Positions 1 to 9,234 of a stretch of 13,343 bases of DNA are shown here, one piece after another. Location: contig MU859484.1 of NCBI GenBank assembly GCA_033297205.1, positions 1 to 13,343 on the forward strand, given 5' to 3'. The translations under genes and the position numbers were made by a program. This DNA is from Pseudoneurospora amorphoporcata. Its lineage: Eukaryota > Ascomycota > Sordariomycetes > Sordariales > Sordariaceae. Numbering within the stretch: the stretch's first letter is position 1; each line of letters opens with the position of its first letter. The notes below the pieces were generated by a model that saw only the letters and a program-made list of their open reading frames with translations, did not search any database and was not told the DNA's origin.

Positions 1-70
1 TCCGCTCCGCTTAGCTACAAGTGCATAGTTCACTGTAGCGTCCCTATACTAGTACTATCATCATAGGCTA

Positions 71-292
71 GTTAGGGTATTGCAGCAAACAAAGAAGTTA
101 GCTGATGTTTGCTGGGCTTGCCAGCCGGAGCTTGCTCCCGATACCTAGAAGTCTAAGAAGGAGATAATAGTAAAGAAGGCAGAGGCTAGCGCTAGTACTG
201 CCCTCGCCGGTACTATAGCTACTAATACGGCCAACCTAGCCAGCTCTAGCGCATTGTTATTCTATGGGGGTGCTTTCCTCTATAGTATTAAC
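71..292 (+). pseudogene. Gag C-terminal relic of the copia element
   Basis: In the second forward frame a fairly open stretch reads LQQTKKLADVCWACQPELAP and runs on into a Lys-, Ala- and Ser-rich segment before a stop near 290. The CWAC pair resembles the start of a CCHC nucleocapsid zinc knuckle, but the expected His and last Cys are not where they should be, and one TAG interrupts it. A Gag assignment is inferred mainly from position just before the protease. The frame differs from that of pol, which becomes readable from about 301, so either one small indel lies near 290-300 or this stretch is not Gag. Confidence 0.5.
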
Positions 293-300
293 AAGTAGTC

Positions 301-3300
301 TTTTTAGTAGAGCCTATAGCTAATGAGAAGTTTGATTCGTACTACCTTTTATTAAGTAATTTATCCGCTAAAGACCAACAGGCTCTAAGGAAAAATTACA
401 TACCGATCTAGAAAGATAACGTTATTTATGACTCTGGATGCGCATACAACATTTTTAATTATCTTAAGTGGTTTACAGAATTGCAGCCACTCGCCGAACC
501 AGTCCCTCTTACCCTCGGGGATAGCTCTGAGATGTACTGTTATTATATTAGTACTATCGAATTAACATTACCAACGACCTCGACTATCAACGTTAGGGTT
601 AGGATTAAAGATGTATTCTACTCGCCGGCTACCCCAATCAACTTAATATCAACCAGCGGGCTACTCGATAACGGTATGGAGTGGCATATGAGATCCAACC
701 GTATTAAGCTAGGTAAAGTCGAAGTTTAGTGCCTGTTAAAGGGTAGCCTAGTCTGTATCCCAGCACATCAACCCCAAGACTTTATATAATAAAACGAGCA
801 AGTACGGTATGCCCTTCTTGGCTCTATCAAATACTCAACAATGCATCGTCGACTTATATATACTGGGAAAGATTAGGTCGTTAAAGCCTATAAAGAAGCC
901 AACATTTCGATAAAGAACGTAAAGAACTATATATACGAATCCTATATTATCGCTAAAGTAACGGATAATCGACCTAGGGAACGGATTACTCTAGTGGTAA
1001 CTTACCCAATCGAATTTATCTACGTCGACGTGGTATCATATAATGTGCCCGGTTATATAGGTTATAAATATGTGGTTTATTTCGTTGACGACGTTTTAGG
1101 CTTCGTTTGACCTCGTTTCTGTGTTAATAAGGGAGATGCAGCTATCTAGATTAAGGAGTTCAAAGCTTTTATTGAGAAATAGAGTGGAAGAAAGGTTAAG
1201 ATCTTTGGTATGGACGGCGGCCTAGAGTTTGGCTATGGTACTAAGGAATTTCAAAATAGCGGTCTCATTAATTGGTTACGAACGGAGGGCGTCGCCCTAT
1301 ATAAAATAACGGCACATACTCTATGAATGAATGGTAAAATAGAACGAGCAGGTGCTATTTTTATGGAACGGGTGAGAACGTTGATGATCGACCTTAAGAT
1401 TCTAGTCTATTTATGGCCTTTCGTTGTTGAATTAGTTATCTAAGTTGATAACCTCCTACCCTCCCGTGCAAACCTAGAAGGTAGGAGCCTATGGGAGATA
1501 TTAGTAAAGGGAACGAACTTCCTAGAACAAGCTCAAACCTTATACATTAAGCACTTACGTTCTTACTTTTGCGATACGTATTACTTTATTAAGCTAGAGA
1601 AACGCGCTAAGGGTAATAAGTTCTATCCCTGTTTAACCAAAGGAAAGCTTATCGGCTACGGTAATATGTACGGCCGTATTTATAAGATCTAGAACCTAGT
1701 TATTGGTGAGATCGTTAGAGTAAGCGCGGTTAGATTTGTTGAAAAGGAGGGCGACGAGATACTAGAGGAGAGGGAGACACCTTTAGGGGTGTACTTTTTT
1801 GATTAGACAGTCGCTGAAATTGAGGAAGTTGTCGCGAGTAACTAATAGATCTGGGTAACTGTGTTAGGTATTAACCTAGAGAGTAAGTAGAAAGTAGATA
1901 AGGCTAGAATAGCGACGGCGCCTATTATTAAATAACCTGGTGATACGACGGTTACCCTCAATAATACGCATACGATATACCCCTTACCTAGCCTTATACC
2001 CGTACTAGGCGCTCCTCTTACGACAACTTTATTAGAAGACGAACCGATCGATACTATCGAGAACGATGTCTAGAATCTTACAACTAACGATGACGACGGT
2101 TTGCTCGACCTTGACGACCTTGAAGAGGAGTAATCGATTCCCCTTTGTACGTTTAATAACGAAACCGACGATGAAGAAGCGGTAATAGCCCCGTCAAGTC
2201 CAATACTACGTCAATAGATTCGCGATCGTATACTAACCCCTCCCCTATAAGAGGATCCAGCCACCGTGAGGAAGGCTCTAGATCCCCTGCCTACCGCTCT
2301 AGACCTTCCGCCTACCGTGGTGAAGAAGCCTCTAGTGCAAACGGCGGCCTCCACTCGACTACGTAGAGAAACAACCAAACTAGTAGACTACAATTATTAT
2401 AGTTAGAAGGCTAAAGACAGCAATAATAATATAGTTGCAGACAAAGTGGATCTCCCTAATTTCTTCGCGGGAATCGCAGAGCCCTATAAAACCCGCCGTA
2501 TTTTCACCCCTTGTCTTACTGCTACGAAAGCTCTCTAAATACAATAGGTTGTTGACAAGATTCGTATTATCCTTAAAATACTCTAGGAGGCTAAGAAACT
2601 ACCTAACTACGAAACCTACTAGTTGCTAGCTATAAAAAAGTAGGCTAAAGTACTGGAGGATTTGGGAGTTTGGGGGCTAGTCAAGAGGACCCTAGACATG
2701 TTTGTCCTGCCCGGAAGATGGGTATACGATGAGAAATACTTGATCAATGAGAAAGAGTATATAGCACGAGCTAGATGGGTCGTTTGCGGCAATTATGAAA
2801 AGGATAGATGGGATATTCAAGATATCTACGCGGCAGTCGCCAACTCAGTTAGCATGAGGCTGTTCCTAGCCATTATGGCTATCCTCGACTACGAGTGCCA
2901 ATAGTTCGATTTCGACACAGCTTTCCTCAACGTACCAATTCCTCCCAAGCAGGTTTACTACGTAGAACAACCAAAAGGCCTGCCGAAGAAGACGATTGAT
3001 TAGAACGAACTAATTTGCCGACTACGTAGGGCGCTGTATAGCCTTAGACGAAGCTCTTTATTCTGGTTTAGCACCCTTTACCCGGTATTGGAAGAGATGG
3101 GCTTTGAGGTAGTCGGAGTAGATAAGTGCTTAATGATTAGCAGGCGACTGGGAGCATTGATCGTGCTATACGTCGATGATTTTCTCGTTGCTGCAGCAAC
3201 TACCAAGACTATTGACCTCGTCAAGTCCAACCTCGAGAAGTATTTCAAACTCAAACGATTGGGAGAAGTGCGCACATTTCTAGGCTTCGATATCGTAAGA

Positions 3301-4179
3301 GATTGTAAAGAAAGGATAGTCTTTATCTCCCAGAAACGATACACCCGTGCCATTATCAAAGACTTCACCAACGAGGACCTCCACGGCGTGAAGACACCAT
3401 GGCCGCCGGATTTCAAGATCGATGGGGGTATTGAGGTTGGCGGCGACAACAAACCGTACCTCAAACTGACAGGCCAGTTGAACTACCTATTAATAGGAAC
3501 CCGACCGGATATCACGTATACTGTCAGCAAGCTCTGTGAAAGCAATGCTAAGCCGATAGACAAGCATATGACCGTGATGAAGTATTTGTTTAGATACCTG
3601 AAAGAGTTTCCTAAATAGGGTATTATGCTGGGCGGTTATTTTAAACCTTTTGAAGATGGATATTTCGACCTGCAGTTCAGATGCTTCGCGGACGCCTCCT
3701 TCGCTGACAACATCCCTTCAAGGCGTAGTACTGCTGGGCACGTCGTGTTCCTAACGTGCGGCCCAGTCTTATGGAAATCTAAGAGATAGGAGTTCGTGAC
3801 AACTAGTACAACAGAAGCGGAATTTACGAACTTTGTACCAGCAGCAAGGTCTCTGGAATGGGTTGGAGGGATACTGAAAGATCTGGGATTTCCCCAGAAC
3901 CCCATCAACGAGGAGATTGACACAAATATCATCCTCTTCACGGACAGCGCCAATGCCAGAGAACGGGTGTTGAATCCGAATGCTTCAGCACGTAATCGTC
4001 ACATTGATGTGCGTTACAAATGGCTCATCGAACAATCCGATAAGAAAGCCATCAAGGTGGTCCATATACCTGGCGATGAGATGGCAGCAGATGGTCTGAC
4101 GAAGCCATTAAAGGCAGACAAGCACAGCAGATTCGTCGGATTGGTAGGATTGGTAACGAAGGACATACCCTGGGCCTAA
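301..4179 (+). pseudogene. Ty1/copia pol relic: protease, integrase, RT, RNase H
   Basis: All parts lie in the first forward frame. Protease: YDSGCAYN, catalytic DSG at 430-438. GAG-pre-integrase: MHRRLIYTGKD from 841; the two zinc-binding cysteines expected in YESYIIAK are tyrosines (934-936, 943-945). Integrase core: candidate acidic triad at 1027 (YVDVV), 1213 (GMDGG) and 1342 (NGKIERAG). Acidic linker about 1740-2400. Reverse transcriptase: LVKRTLDMFVLPGRWVYDEK from 2677, FDFDTAFLNVP at 2905-2937, catalytic YVDD at 3169-3180, and LTGQLNYLLIGTRPDITYTV from about 3466. RNase H: CFADASFAD near 3680, TTSTTEAEF from 3799, FTDSAN near 3940, and the family-typical end VVHIPGDEMAADGLTKPL. Terminal stop TAA at 4177. 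The 30 internal stops cluster before 2650; only four (2902, 3001, 3616, 3787) lie beyond, and 3004-3615 is uninterrupted. Confidence 0.92.
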
Positions 4180-4260
4180 ACACCAGAATGGATTGTCACG
4201 ATGTAAACAAATAAACATGTATATAGTATCTTAGACTCTTTGAGAGCGGTCTTTCGGTCT

Positions 4261-4269
4261 GTGGGGGTG
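4261..4269 (+). other. Candidate polypurine tract of the copia element
   Basis: A G-rich run (GTGGGGGTG) sits directly before the TGTTG that I take as the LTR start, where the plus-strand primer of an LTR element is expected. The assignment rests on position and composition only. Confidence 0.45.
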
Positions 4270-4400
4270 TGTTGTCAGGGTGGTCACGTGGCCTCTGTGC
4301 CAGTGCCATTCGTGCACGGCCCTGGCGGCCTCTCCCTCTCGTGCCCTACTTTTCAGCCCTCTAGACTAGCCGCCTCTCTCTTTCTCTCTCCATAGCAACA
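4270..4400 (+). repeat. Predicted 3' LTR of the copia element
   Basis: The stretch starts with TGTTG and ends with CAACA, a perfect 5-bp inverted terminus of the kind usual in copia LTRs. It begins 90 bases after the RNase H stop and right after a G-rich polypurine tract. At 131 bp it is short but within range for the class. It is rich in C and G with many CpA sites, so it does not look RIP-damaged, unlike the left part of the element. The partner LTR is not in the window, so the ends are unconfirmed; a duplicated target site would start at 4401 (CACAC). Confidence 0.45.
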
Positions 4401-4421
4401 CACACAGTCATTCTAGCATGT

Positions 4422-4775
4422 TCACACAAGAAGGTGCTTGCAAGGATCGGATTCATCGAGCTGGCTTATATCCTCTCTCATCCGCGCATATAAAGCATCC
4501 AGCCCAGATGGAAACATGCGTAGCTTTTTTAGGGTAAACCCTTTCTGGACCTTTTCAAGCGCTTGCAGACTAACGCCACCCAAAGGAACGTATCTTGCGC
4601 GTTGGAGCATAGGTAGTCCTGAACGGTCTTTTTTGTCCTTGGATCATACTTCTTCAGCCCTGCTAGGTCATCCACCTTGTGCAGGATAAATGCATTGACA
4701 GCCGCTGCGACGGATTCCGCATTTAGCTCCAAGGAGACCTTCACTTTATCTGCGGCTTTCTCCAACCGTTTTCGC
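4422..4775 (-). pseudogene. NACHT-type NLR gene fragment, frameshifted
   Basis: Reading down from about 4775 the protein runs RLEKAADKVKVSLELNAESV, then through HKVDDLAGLKKYD to SNAQDTFLWVALVCKRL. This closely resembles the part of the NACHT domain behind the ATP-binding motifs in fungal NLR (HET-E/NWD-like) proteins. Near 4560 the homology moves to another frame, which continues with LEKVQKGFTLKKLRMFPSGL, DALYARMREDISQLDESD and ends at a TGA at 4422-4424. The shift fits loss of one base. There is no start, P-loop or repeat domain, so this is a remnant of about 115 codons. It lies between the retrotransposon LTR and the end of the zinc-finger gene. The family acts in non-self recognition and programmed cell death; this piece cannot. 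The match is from memory of the family pattern. Confidence 0.8.
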
Positions 4776-4816
4776 CTTGGCGCTCGTGCTCATCACCTTC
4801 TTCTCCTTCTTTTCGT

Positions 4817-5410
4817 CTACTTCCCCCCCATCGTCCTGAAATCCTTGCGACTCCCAATACTCATCGCCGTCTTAGTCCTTAACAACATCCCCGGTTTGGG
4901 CTGATTCATCATGCTCGCCGTCTCCGGATCTCTCTGTGACTGTCTCTCCATTCTCTCCGACGGTGTCTCCATGTTCGGGAAGCCGTAAGAACTTCCCGGT
5001 GCTGATTGCAGCGCTGATATCGACCCCGCGTGCGGAGGAAGACCCGATAACGTCCCCGGCGGCGAGAGTGTTCCCAGACCCGATGATGTGCCCGGTGGAG
5101 ATCCCAATAGGGATTCGCCCAGTCCAAAGCTGGGCAGTTCCAGCTTCGGCATCGCTGGCGGCTGCGTCTGCGTCTGGGACGAATGCTCGACGCTCTTTCT
5201 CCGACTGCTCGACGACGATCGATTGCTGCTCGCCATACCCAGGGTGACTACGCTCTTGAAGGACATCTTTGACTTTTCCTTCTTGTCTGTCACCGTGGTG
5301 GCCGTCTAATTCGACTGATGGCTGTAATGCGAGTGCGAATTCGTCAAGTCCGTCGGTTCCGTCAAGTTGGTACTGGTTGTTGTCTCCGGGTACGAGCTTT
5401 CCGGTCTCTC
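4817..5410 (-). pseudogene. Former C-terminal extension of the zinc-finger gene, behind two TAG codons
   Basis: Directly after the TAG at 5411-5413 the same minus-strand frame stays open, except for a second TAG at 5306-5308, until a TAG at 4817-4819. The translated stretch is Ser/Pro/Thr-rich like the tail before it. It carries further copies of the tail's repeats: KSKMSFKSVVTLGMASSNR near 5275, MPKLELPSFGLGESLLG near 5150, and KPGMLLRTKTAMSIGSR near 4897. These show that it was once part of the same protein, about 198 more codons. Both TAGs could come from CAG by a single C-to-T change. No convincing GT donor lies just before the first TAG, so an intron removing both is unlikely but not excluded. 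Confidence 0.65.
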
Positions 5411-8400
5411 CTAGGAGACGCTGTTCCTGCTGGTCGGGATGCTCAGAGCAGACATCGCTCTTCCCATTCTCGTCTGTGGCTTGCTGGGCTTGCCCTCTAG
5501 TACTGGGTTCTCGGGAAACTGATTGCTGTTCCAGCTTGTCGGCCTCGACCCGTTCGAGTGTGCGCTCGCCGAGGATTCTATGGGCGTCTGCGTCGCCGTC
5601 TCCGGTTCGTGATGGCTCGGTGCGGGAGTCTTGTCCGACTTGTCCTTCATCAACTCCAGCGTCATGACCTTGCTGAAGCTGGCCATTCTCGACTTGGGCG
5701 CCGGGCTGGGATCCGGTCTCACCGCGAACTGAGGCTGCAGTGGCGGCTGCATGGACGAGCCAGTTCCCGGCCTCGAGTCCGCGTCCAGGGGAGAGTTCTC
5801 TTGGCTTATACTCTTCCTTGGCCTGGTCAGATTCATCCCCGAGATCATCCGGTCCAGCCTCCTCGGCTTGACGGCCGTGGTGGTCTGATGCGACCCCGAC
5901 GAACCGGGCCTGCTCGTCTCCGCCGGCGTCTCCACCAACTCCGGGTTCTTGTCCTTCTTCGTGAAGGCGCCCAAGCCCAGCATCTTCATCGTCTTGTTGG
6001 TCTTGCTCTTTTCCGATGATTGCTGCTGCTGGTGGTGATGGATCGAGCTTGATCCAGACCCCGACCCAGATCCCGGTCTCGATGGCTCCAGTAGATCCTG
6101 TTCGGCGCTGTTGAACCCCGAATCCGGCGTCTGCATACCTATGCCCGTTGATGTCGAGTGAGACCTTGATATCATACCGAACGTCAGCCGGTCGAGAGTC
6201 TTGTACTTCTCCTTCTCGAGTACAGGCTCCGATTCGCCGCGCTCCGCCATGTTAGGTTGTGAGGCGGCTAGGTTTATACCCATCAACGCTCGCTTCATCA
6301 TTCCCGGCTTTGGCTGTGGGCACGAATCCGGCGACACTTGGGGTCTCAATGCTGGGCTCTCGTGCGGACTGATCTCCGTGCTGTCCGTCTCTCGCGGACC
6401 CAGATCGATGCTCGGTCCCCGACTGCTCGGCTCCCGAGTCCTCGACAGTTCCCTGCCCATGCTGAAGTTCTTGAACGCCGAGCCCATGCTCATCTTGCGT
6501 TCGCCCGAGTGCTCTGCCGTCGAGTCCATGCTCGATCGTGGCTTCGCCGCTCCCGGAATCATTCCCGACACGGCTCTCTTCATCATGCTCGGCCTGGCTC
6601 CGGAGATCGACTCCGTCTCGGACTGATCCAGACTCGCTCGTGGCTTGGACGTGGTAGGAATCATGCCCGAAAACGCTCTCTTCATCATGGCCGAGGACCC
6701 CTTCGGTTGGGTGATCGACGCCGTCTCCATATTGATTGACTCGGCGTCCGTCGCCTTCGCGGGCCTGCGATCCGTCTCGCCTCCCACCGATGACGACCAC
6801 GGCTTCCTGAAGTCCAGCTTGTCCAGACTCATACCCGTCATGGCGCGATTCAGCATCCCCGGTTTCGGCCCAGGCGAACTCGCTCCGTCCTCCAGTTCCG
6901 AGTCCTCGAACTCCGTCTCGGGAATCTGTTCCAGACTGGGCGCGCCCCTGGTCCTCGACAAGCCGCTCATGGCTCTCCGCACCTTGCTCTTGACCGGGTT
7001 GCTGGCCGACGGGGGATACTTTTTCGAGTCCGGCGGTCCGTCCTCGGAGCCCGGGACTACCTCGTCCCCGTCCTTGCTGAAGCTGTTCCGCGGGCTGGGC
7101 TCCGGGCTGCTCGTCTGCGTGCTCATTTCCTTGGGGCCGCTCGATGACGACTTGCCGCCCAGGAGCGAGTTCAACCCCAGCTTCGGAATCCCGAGATTCA
7201 TCTTTGATGACGTTGACGTTGTCGTCTCGTCCGCTGCTGCCGTCTCGGCGTCATCATCGAGGTCATCGTCTTCGTCGTGGATTGAGAAGCCGTCGCTGTC
7301 GTAGAGAGCCTCGCCATCGCCACCTCCTCCGGAGGACGTCCTGCGAATCTTGGGGTTACCCTTAGTAACACTAGAGCTTCGCCTGCTGCGATCTTGAGTC
7401 GCCGGGTCCGCCGAGGGACTTCTGGTCCTTTCGACAACTAGTTGCTGAACTAGATCGGTAAGCTGAGCTAGCTGAGCCGTGAGCTGAGCAACCTCGGGAT
7501 TTGGCTCCAGAGGCGGGCTTATGAGACCGGAAGAAGCCTGGGATCCCTTCTTCTTGTCCATGTCGTGTGGTTGTTCGTGATAGCGTTTGTGATGACTCAC
7601 TTCGTCATCAGTTGATTCATCACCTGTGGAATAATCATCGTCCACACGAGGCAAGGCAAACAATGCCAGATTCTCCAAATGTCTTCCGACATGAGAGGTG
7701 TAGTCCCTTTCAGAACCTAGTTGTACCCCGGGGCAAAGAGGACACTGTCCGCGGGCCTTAGACTTATCTCTGACGGAAGAAGCGTGGATGTTTGATTGAG
7801 ACCTCAGCCCGAAAAATGCCAACTCGCCGCCGTGCGCGGACTGGTTATGTTCTAGGAACTGCTCAAGGTTATCGAAGGAAGCATCGGTGCAACCTTGTAG
7901 AGAGCAATGCCAGACCCTCCAGTGTTCGCGTTCCATGTGTGTGACCCATTCCGAGCGCCGAGAGAACTGTTGATTTGGAATAGTACACGTCTTTGCAAGG
8001 CAGGTATAGGGTTGCAAGTCTCGGAAGACGTGTTTCCTGGAAGACGGTGTGTGTTAGTCCGGATGATAACGATGTTCGTATTTCCTTTTTTTTCGTGAAT
8101 ATAGTAAAGGGGGATTGTACTTCCACTCGTGCCTCGTCTCTATGGCAATAATCATATGACAATAGGGACATTTGAAGGGCCCGTCAACGTATTCTGGAGG
8201 TATCCTTGGGACACGAAGCTCGCTAGAGTTGGCCTCCGTTGGTGCATACGATGTTTGCGAGCGCATGTCATCAAAATCACTGAACTCGTCCGCGCAGGCT
8301 GTTGCGCTTGTCTCTGTAGAGGTAGAGATAGCCTTATTGTCCTTGAGATGTCCGGGGAGCGAAGAAATAGCTGTTTGTGTGGTTGTGTACTCGGAAGCAT

Positions 8401-9234
8401 CGCACTTGAGCCCTTGCTCAACCTCTTCTAGTCCGCGGGCTATTCGGTTGGCATGTTCTTCGCGATACTTGAAATAATGGCGGCGCATCGCCATTGACGT
8501 GGCCAGACGGTCAACGAGAGGCTCATCAAGTTGGACGAATTTCTGGCGGATGTGGTCCTTGTCTAGTGGTTGAAAGGCTTCGATGAGTTCTGCCCCTGCC
8601 CTGAACTTGAACCGGTCGTGCGGAGCTGGATGGCGAATTGTTGCTGAGAGACGTAGCAAGCAATCAACGGCGTGTCCAATTCTTCCCAATGCCTGAGCCA
8701 GCTCGGGCCGATGAATAGCATCTTTGTCGCCGCCGTAGAAGAGCTCAGCAAGCTCATCATCGATGTCCTTGTCATCATTGGTTTGCTCCTTATCGTCGAG
8801 ATAGATACCAGCCGTCGAAGTCACGGACAATGCTTTTTGGCCGCGTTGTCAACGTTAGTGAATGATTTAATGCCTTCGGCCGCTTCCTTTCCTGGATGGC
8901 ATCCGTAGCTCCCTCTAGGTACAAGTAAAGGGAGAAAGTTTTTGAGACTTCGTGTCTTACCTTGATCGACGGAACTGCACAGGTCTTGGAGCAACGTGAC
9001 GATGTGCTTGCGTATTAAAGATGCATCACGGAGTTTGTACTCAAGTGATCGCGGCCCGGACTCTCGATGGGCACCGAGACTGCCCACCCAGAGCCTGAAC
9101 CGCTCCAAGTGCGAAGAGGCCAGTGCTATCGATTCCTCCTCCGTCTCAATTCCGTCCTCCAAAGTTTCGATGAGTGACTTGAGCGTTGAAAAGCCCCGTG
9201 AGACAAGCGAGGATATCTTTTCTTCAGCAGCCAT
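5411..9234 (-). CDS. C2H2 zinc-finger protein with helical N-terminus and Met-motif repeat tail
   Basis: Predicted as three exons, 9234-8961, 8832-8121 and 8036-5411 (1203 aa). The ATG at 9234 opens a helical N-terminus (residues 1-90; LEYKLRDASLIRKHIVTLLQ) like that of a common ascomycete zinc-finger family. Residues 130-220 resemble the second helical part of that family. Four C2H2 fingers follow: Cys313/316 with His326/331, Cys341/346 with His362/367, Cys373/378 with His392/397, and Cys427/430 with His444/448. After these comes the family hallmark NLALFALPR (451-459). Next are a short heptad-like Leu segment (509-533), an Asp-rich stretch (575-599), and a Ser/Pro-rich tail with about 12 Met-rich motifs up to the stop. 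Intron 2 restores the family's finger sequence exactly, which strongly supports the model. Function is unknown; nucleic-acid or protein binding is inferred from the fingers. The tail is far longer than I expect for the family, and the frame goes on past the stop. Confidence 0.85.
5426..6991 (-). repeat. Coding repeat: Met-rich basic motif in the zinc-finger protein tail
   Basis: A motif of 12-20 residues recurs at about 30-60 residue spacing. The best copies are KPGMLNRAMTGMSLDK (from residue 720), AMMKRAFSGMIP (777), SMMKRAVSGMIP (812), KPGMMKRALMGINL (905), RLDRMISGMNL (1055) and RMGRAMSALSI (1185). Weaker copies are KSKVRRAMSGLS (678), KTLDRLTFGMIS (941), NKTMKMLGLGAF (1009) and KSRMASFSKVMTLEL (1110). 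A shared pattern is a basic residue, two hydrophobic, two polar or basic, Ala plus a hydrophobic, Ser-Gly, two hydrophobic. The hydrophobic positions would fall on one face of a helix. Sequence between copies is Ser/Pro/Thr-rich and looks disordered. I do not recognise the motif. Confidence 0.8.
8037..8120 (-). other. Intron 2 of the zinc-finger gene
   Basis: The donor GTACAA starts at 8120; CTAAC is followed by TTCCAG ending at 8037. Removing these 84 bases joins HEWK to KHVFRDLQPYTC. This restores the spacing of the first C2H2 finger and the following finger start that the family shows (typically WKRHVFEDLKPYVC). Without removal the frame ends at a TAA inside the intron. Confidence 0.9.
8833..8960 (-). 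other. Intron 1 of the zinc-finger gene
   Basis: The donor is strong (CAAG then GTAAGA, first base 8960). The frame of exon 2 needs an acceptor after a TGA near 8850. The only phase-compatible AG is the AAAAAG ending at 8833, 22 bases behind a CTAAC branch site. It lacks a pyrimidine tract. A better-looking acceptor, TACCTAG ending at 8915, would give the wrong frame unless a further intron follows. The length would be 128 bases. The donor is firm, the acceptor is not. Confidence 0.55.

Larger units (their letters stand above)
1..4400 (+). mobile_element. Degenerate Ty1/copia LTR retrotransposon, left end outside window
   Basis: Domain order Gag relic, protease, integrase, reverse transcriptase, RNase H on the plus strand is diagnostic of the Ty1/copia (Pseudoviridae-like) class, because integrase precedes reverse transcriptase. 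The element cannot be active: 30 stop codons interrupt the pol frame between 301 and 4179 (20 TAG, 8 TAA, 2 TGA). The type of damage fits RIP. Tryptophans and glutamines expected from the family are stops, CpA is rare and TpA common in the first 2.6 kb, and there is almost no length change. The 3' end is predicted at 4400 in a CAACA terminus; the 5' LTR lies left of position 1. The 3' neighbour is a broken NLR gene fragment, which the element may have split. Confidence 0.93.

Noticed and set aside
3078..3464. Minus-strand frame of 128 codons
   Set aside because: It is antisense to the reverse transcriptase, which has clear motifs on the plus strand.
301..4179. TAG as a sense codon or programmed readthrough in the retrotransposon
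   Set aside because: Stops also include TAA and TGA, Trp positions are hit as well as Gln, and the zinc-finger cysteines are lost too; substitution damage explains all of it.
5306..5470. An intron removing the two TAG codons of the zinc-finger gene
   Set aside because: The only GT sites shortly before the first TAG (GTCTGC, GTCTCC) are poor donors and the coding frame continues unchanged through the region, so nonsense mutation is simpler.
5269..6019. Several plus-strand frames rich in Ser, Arg and Pro
   Set aside because: They are antisense to the zinc-finger gene and have neither domains nor homology that I can see.
6252..6800. Second minus-strand frame of 182 codons
   Set aside because: It is a frame-shifted reading of the same repeat tail; its Gly/Asp/His-rich repeats mirror the real motif in another frame.
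6645..7304. Plus-strand open frame of 219 codons
   Set aside because: It lies opposite the Ser/Pro-rich tail of the zinc-finger gene, has no domain, and is the kind of long antisense frame that Ser-rich coding sequence produces.
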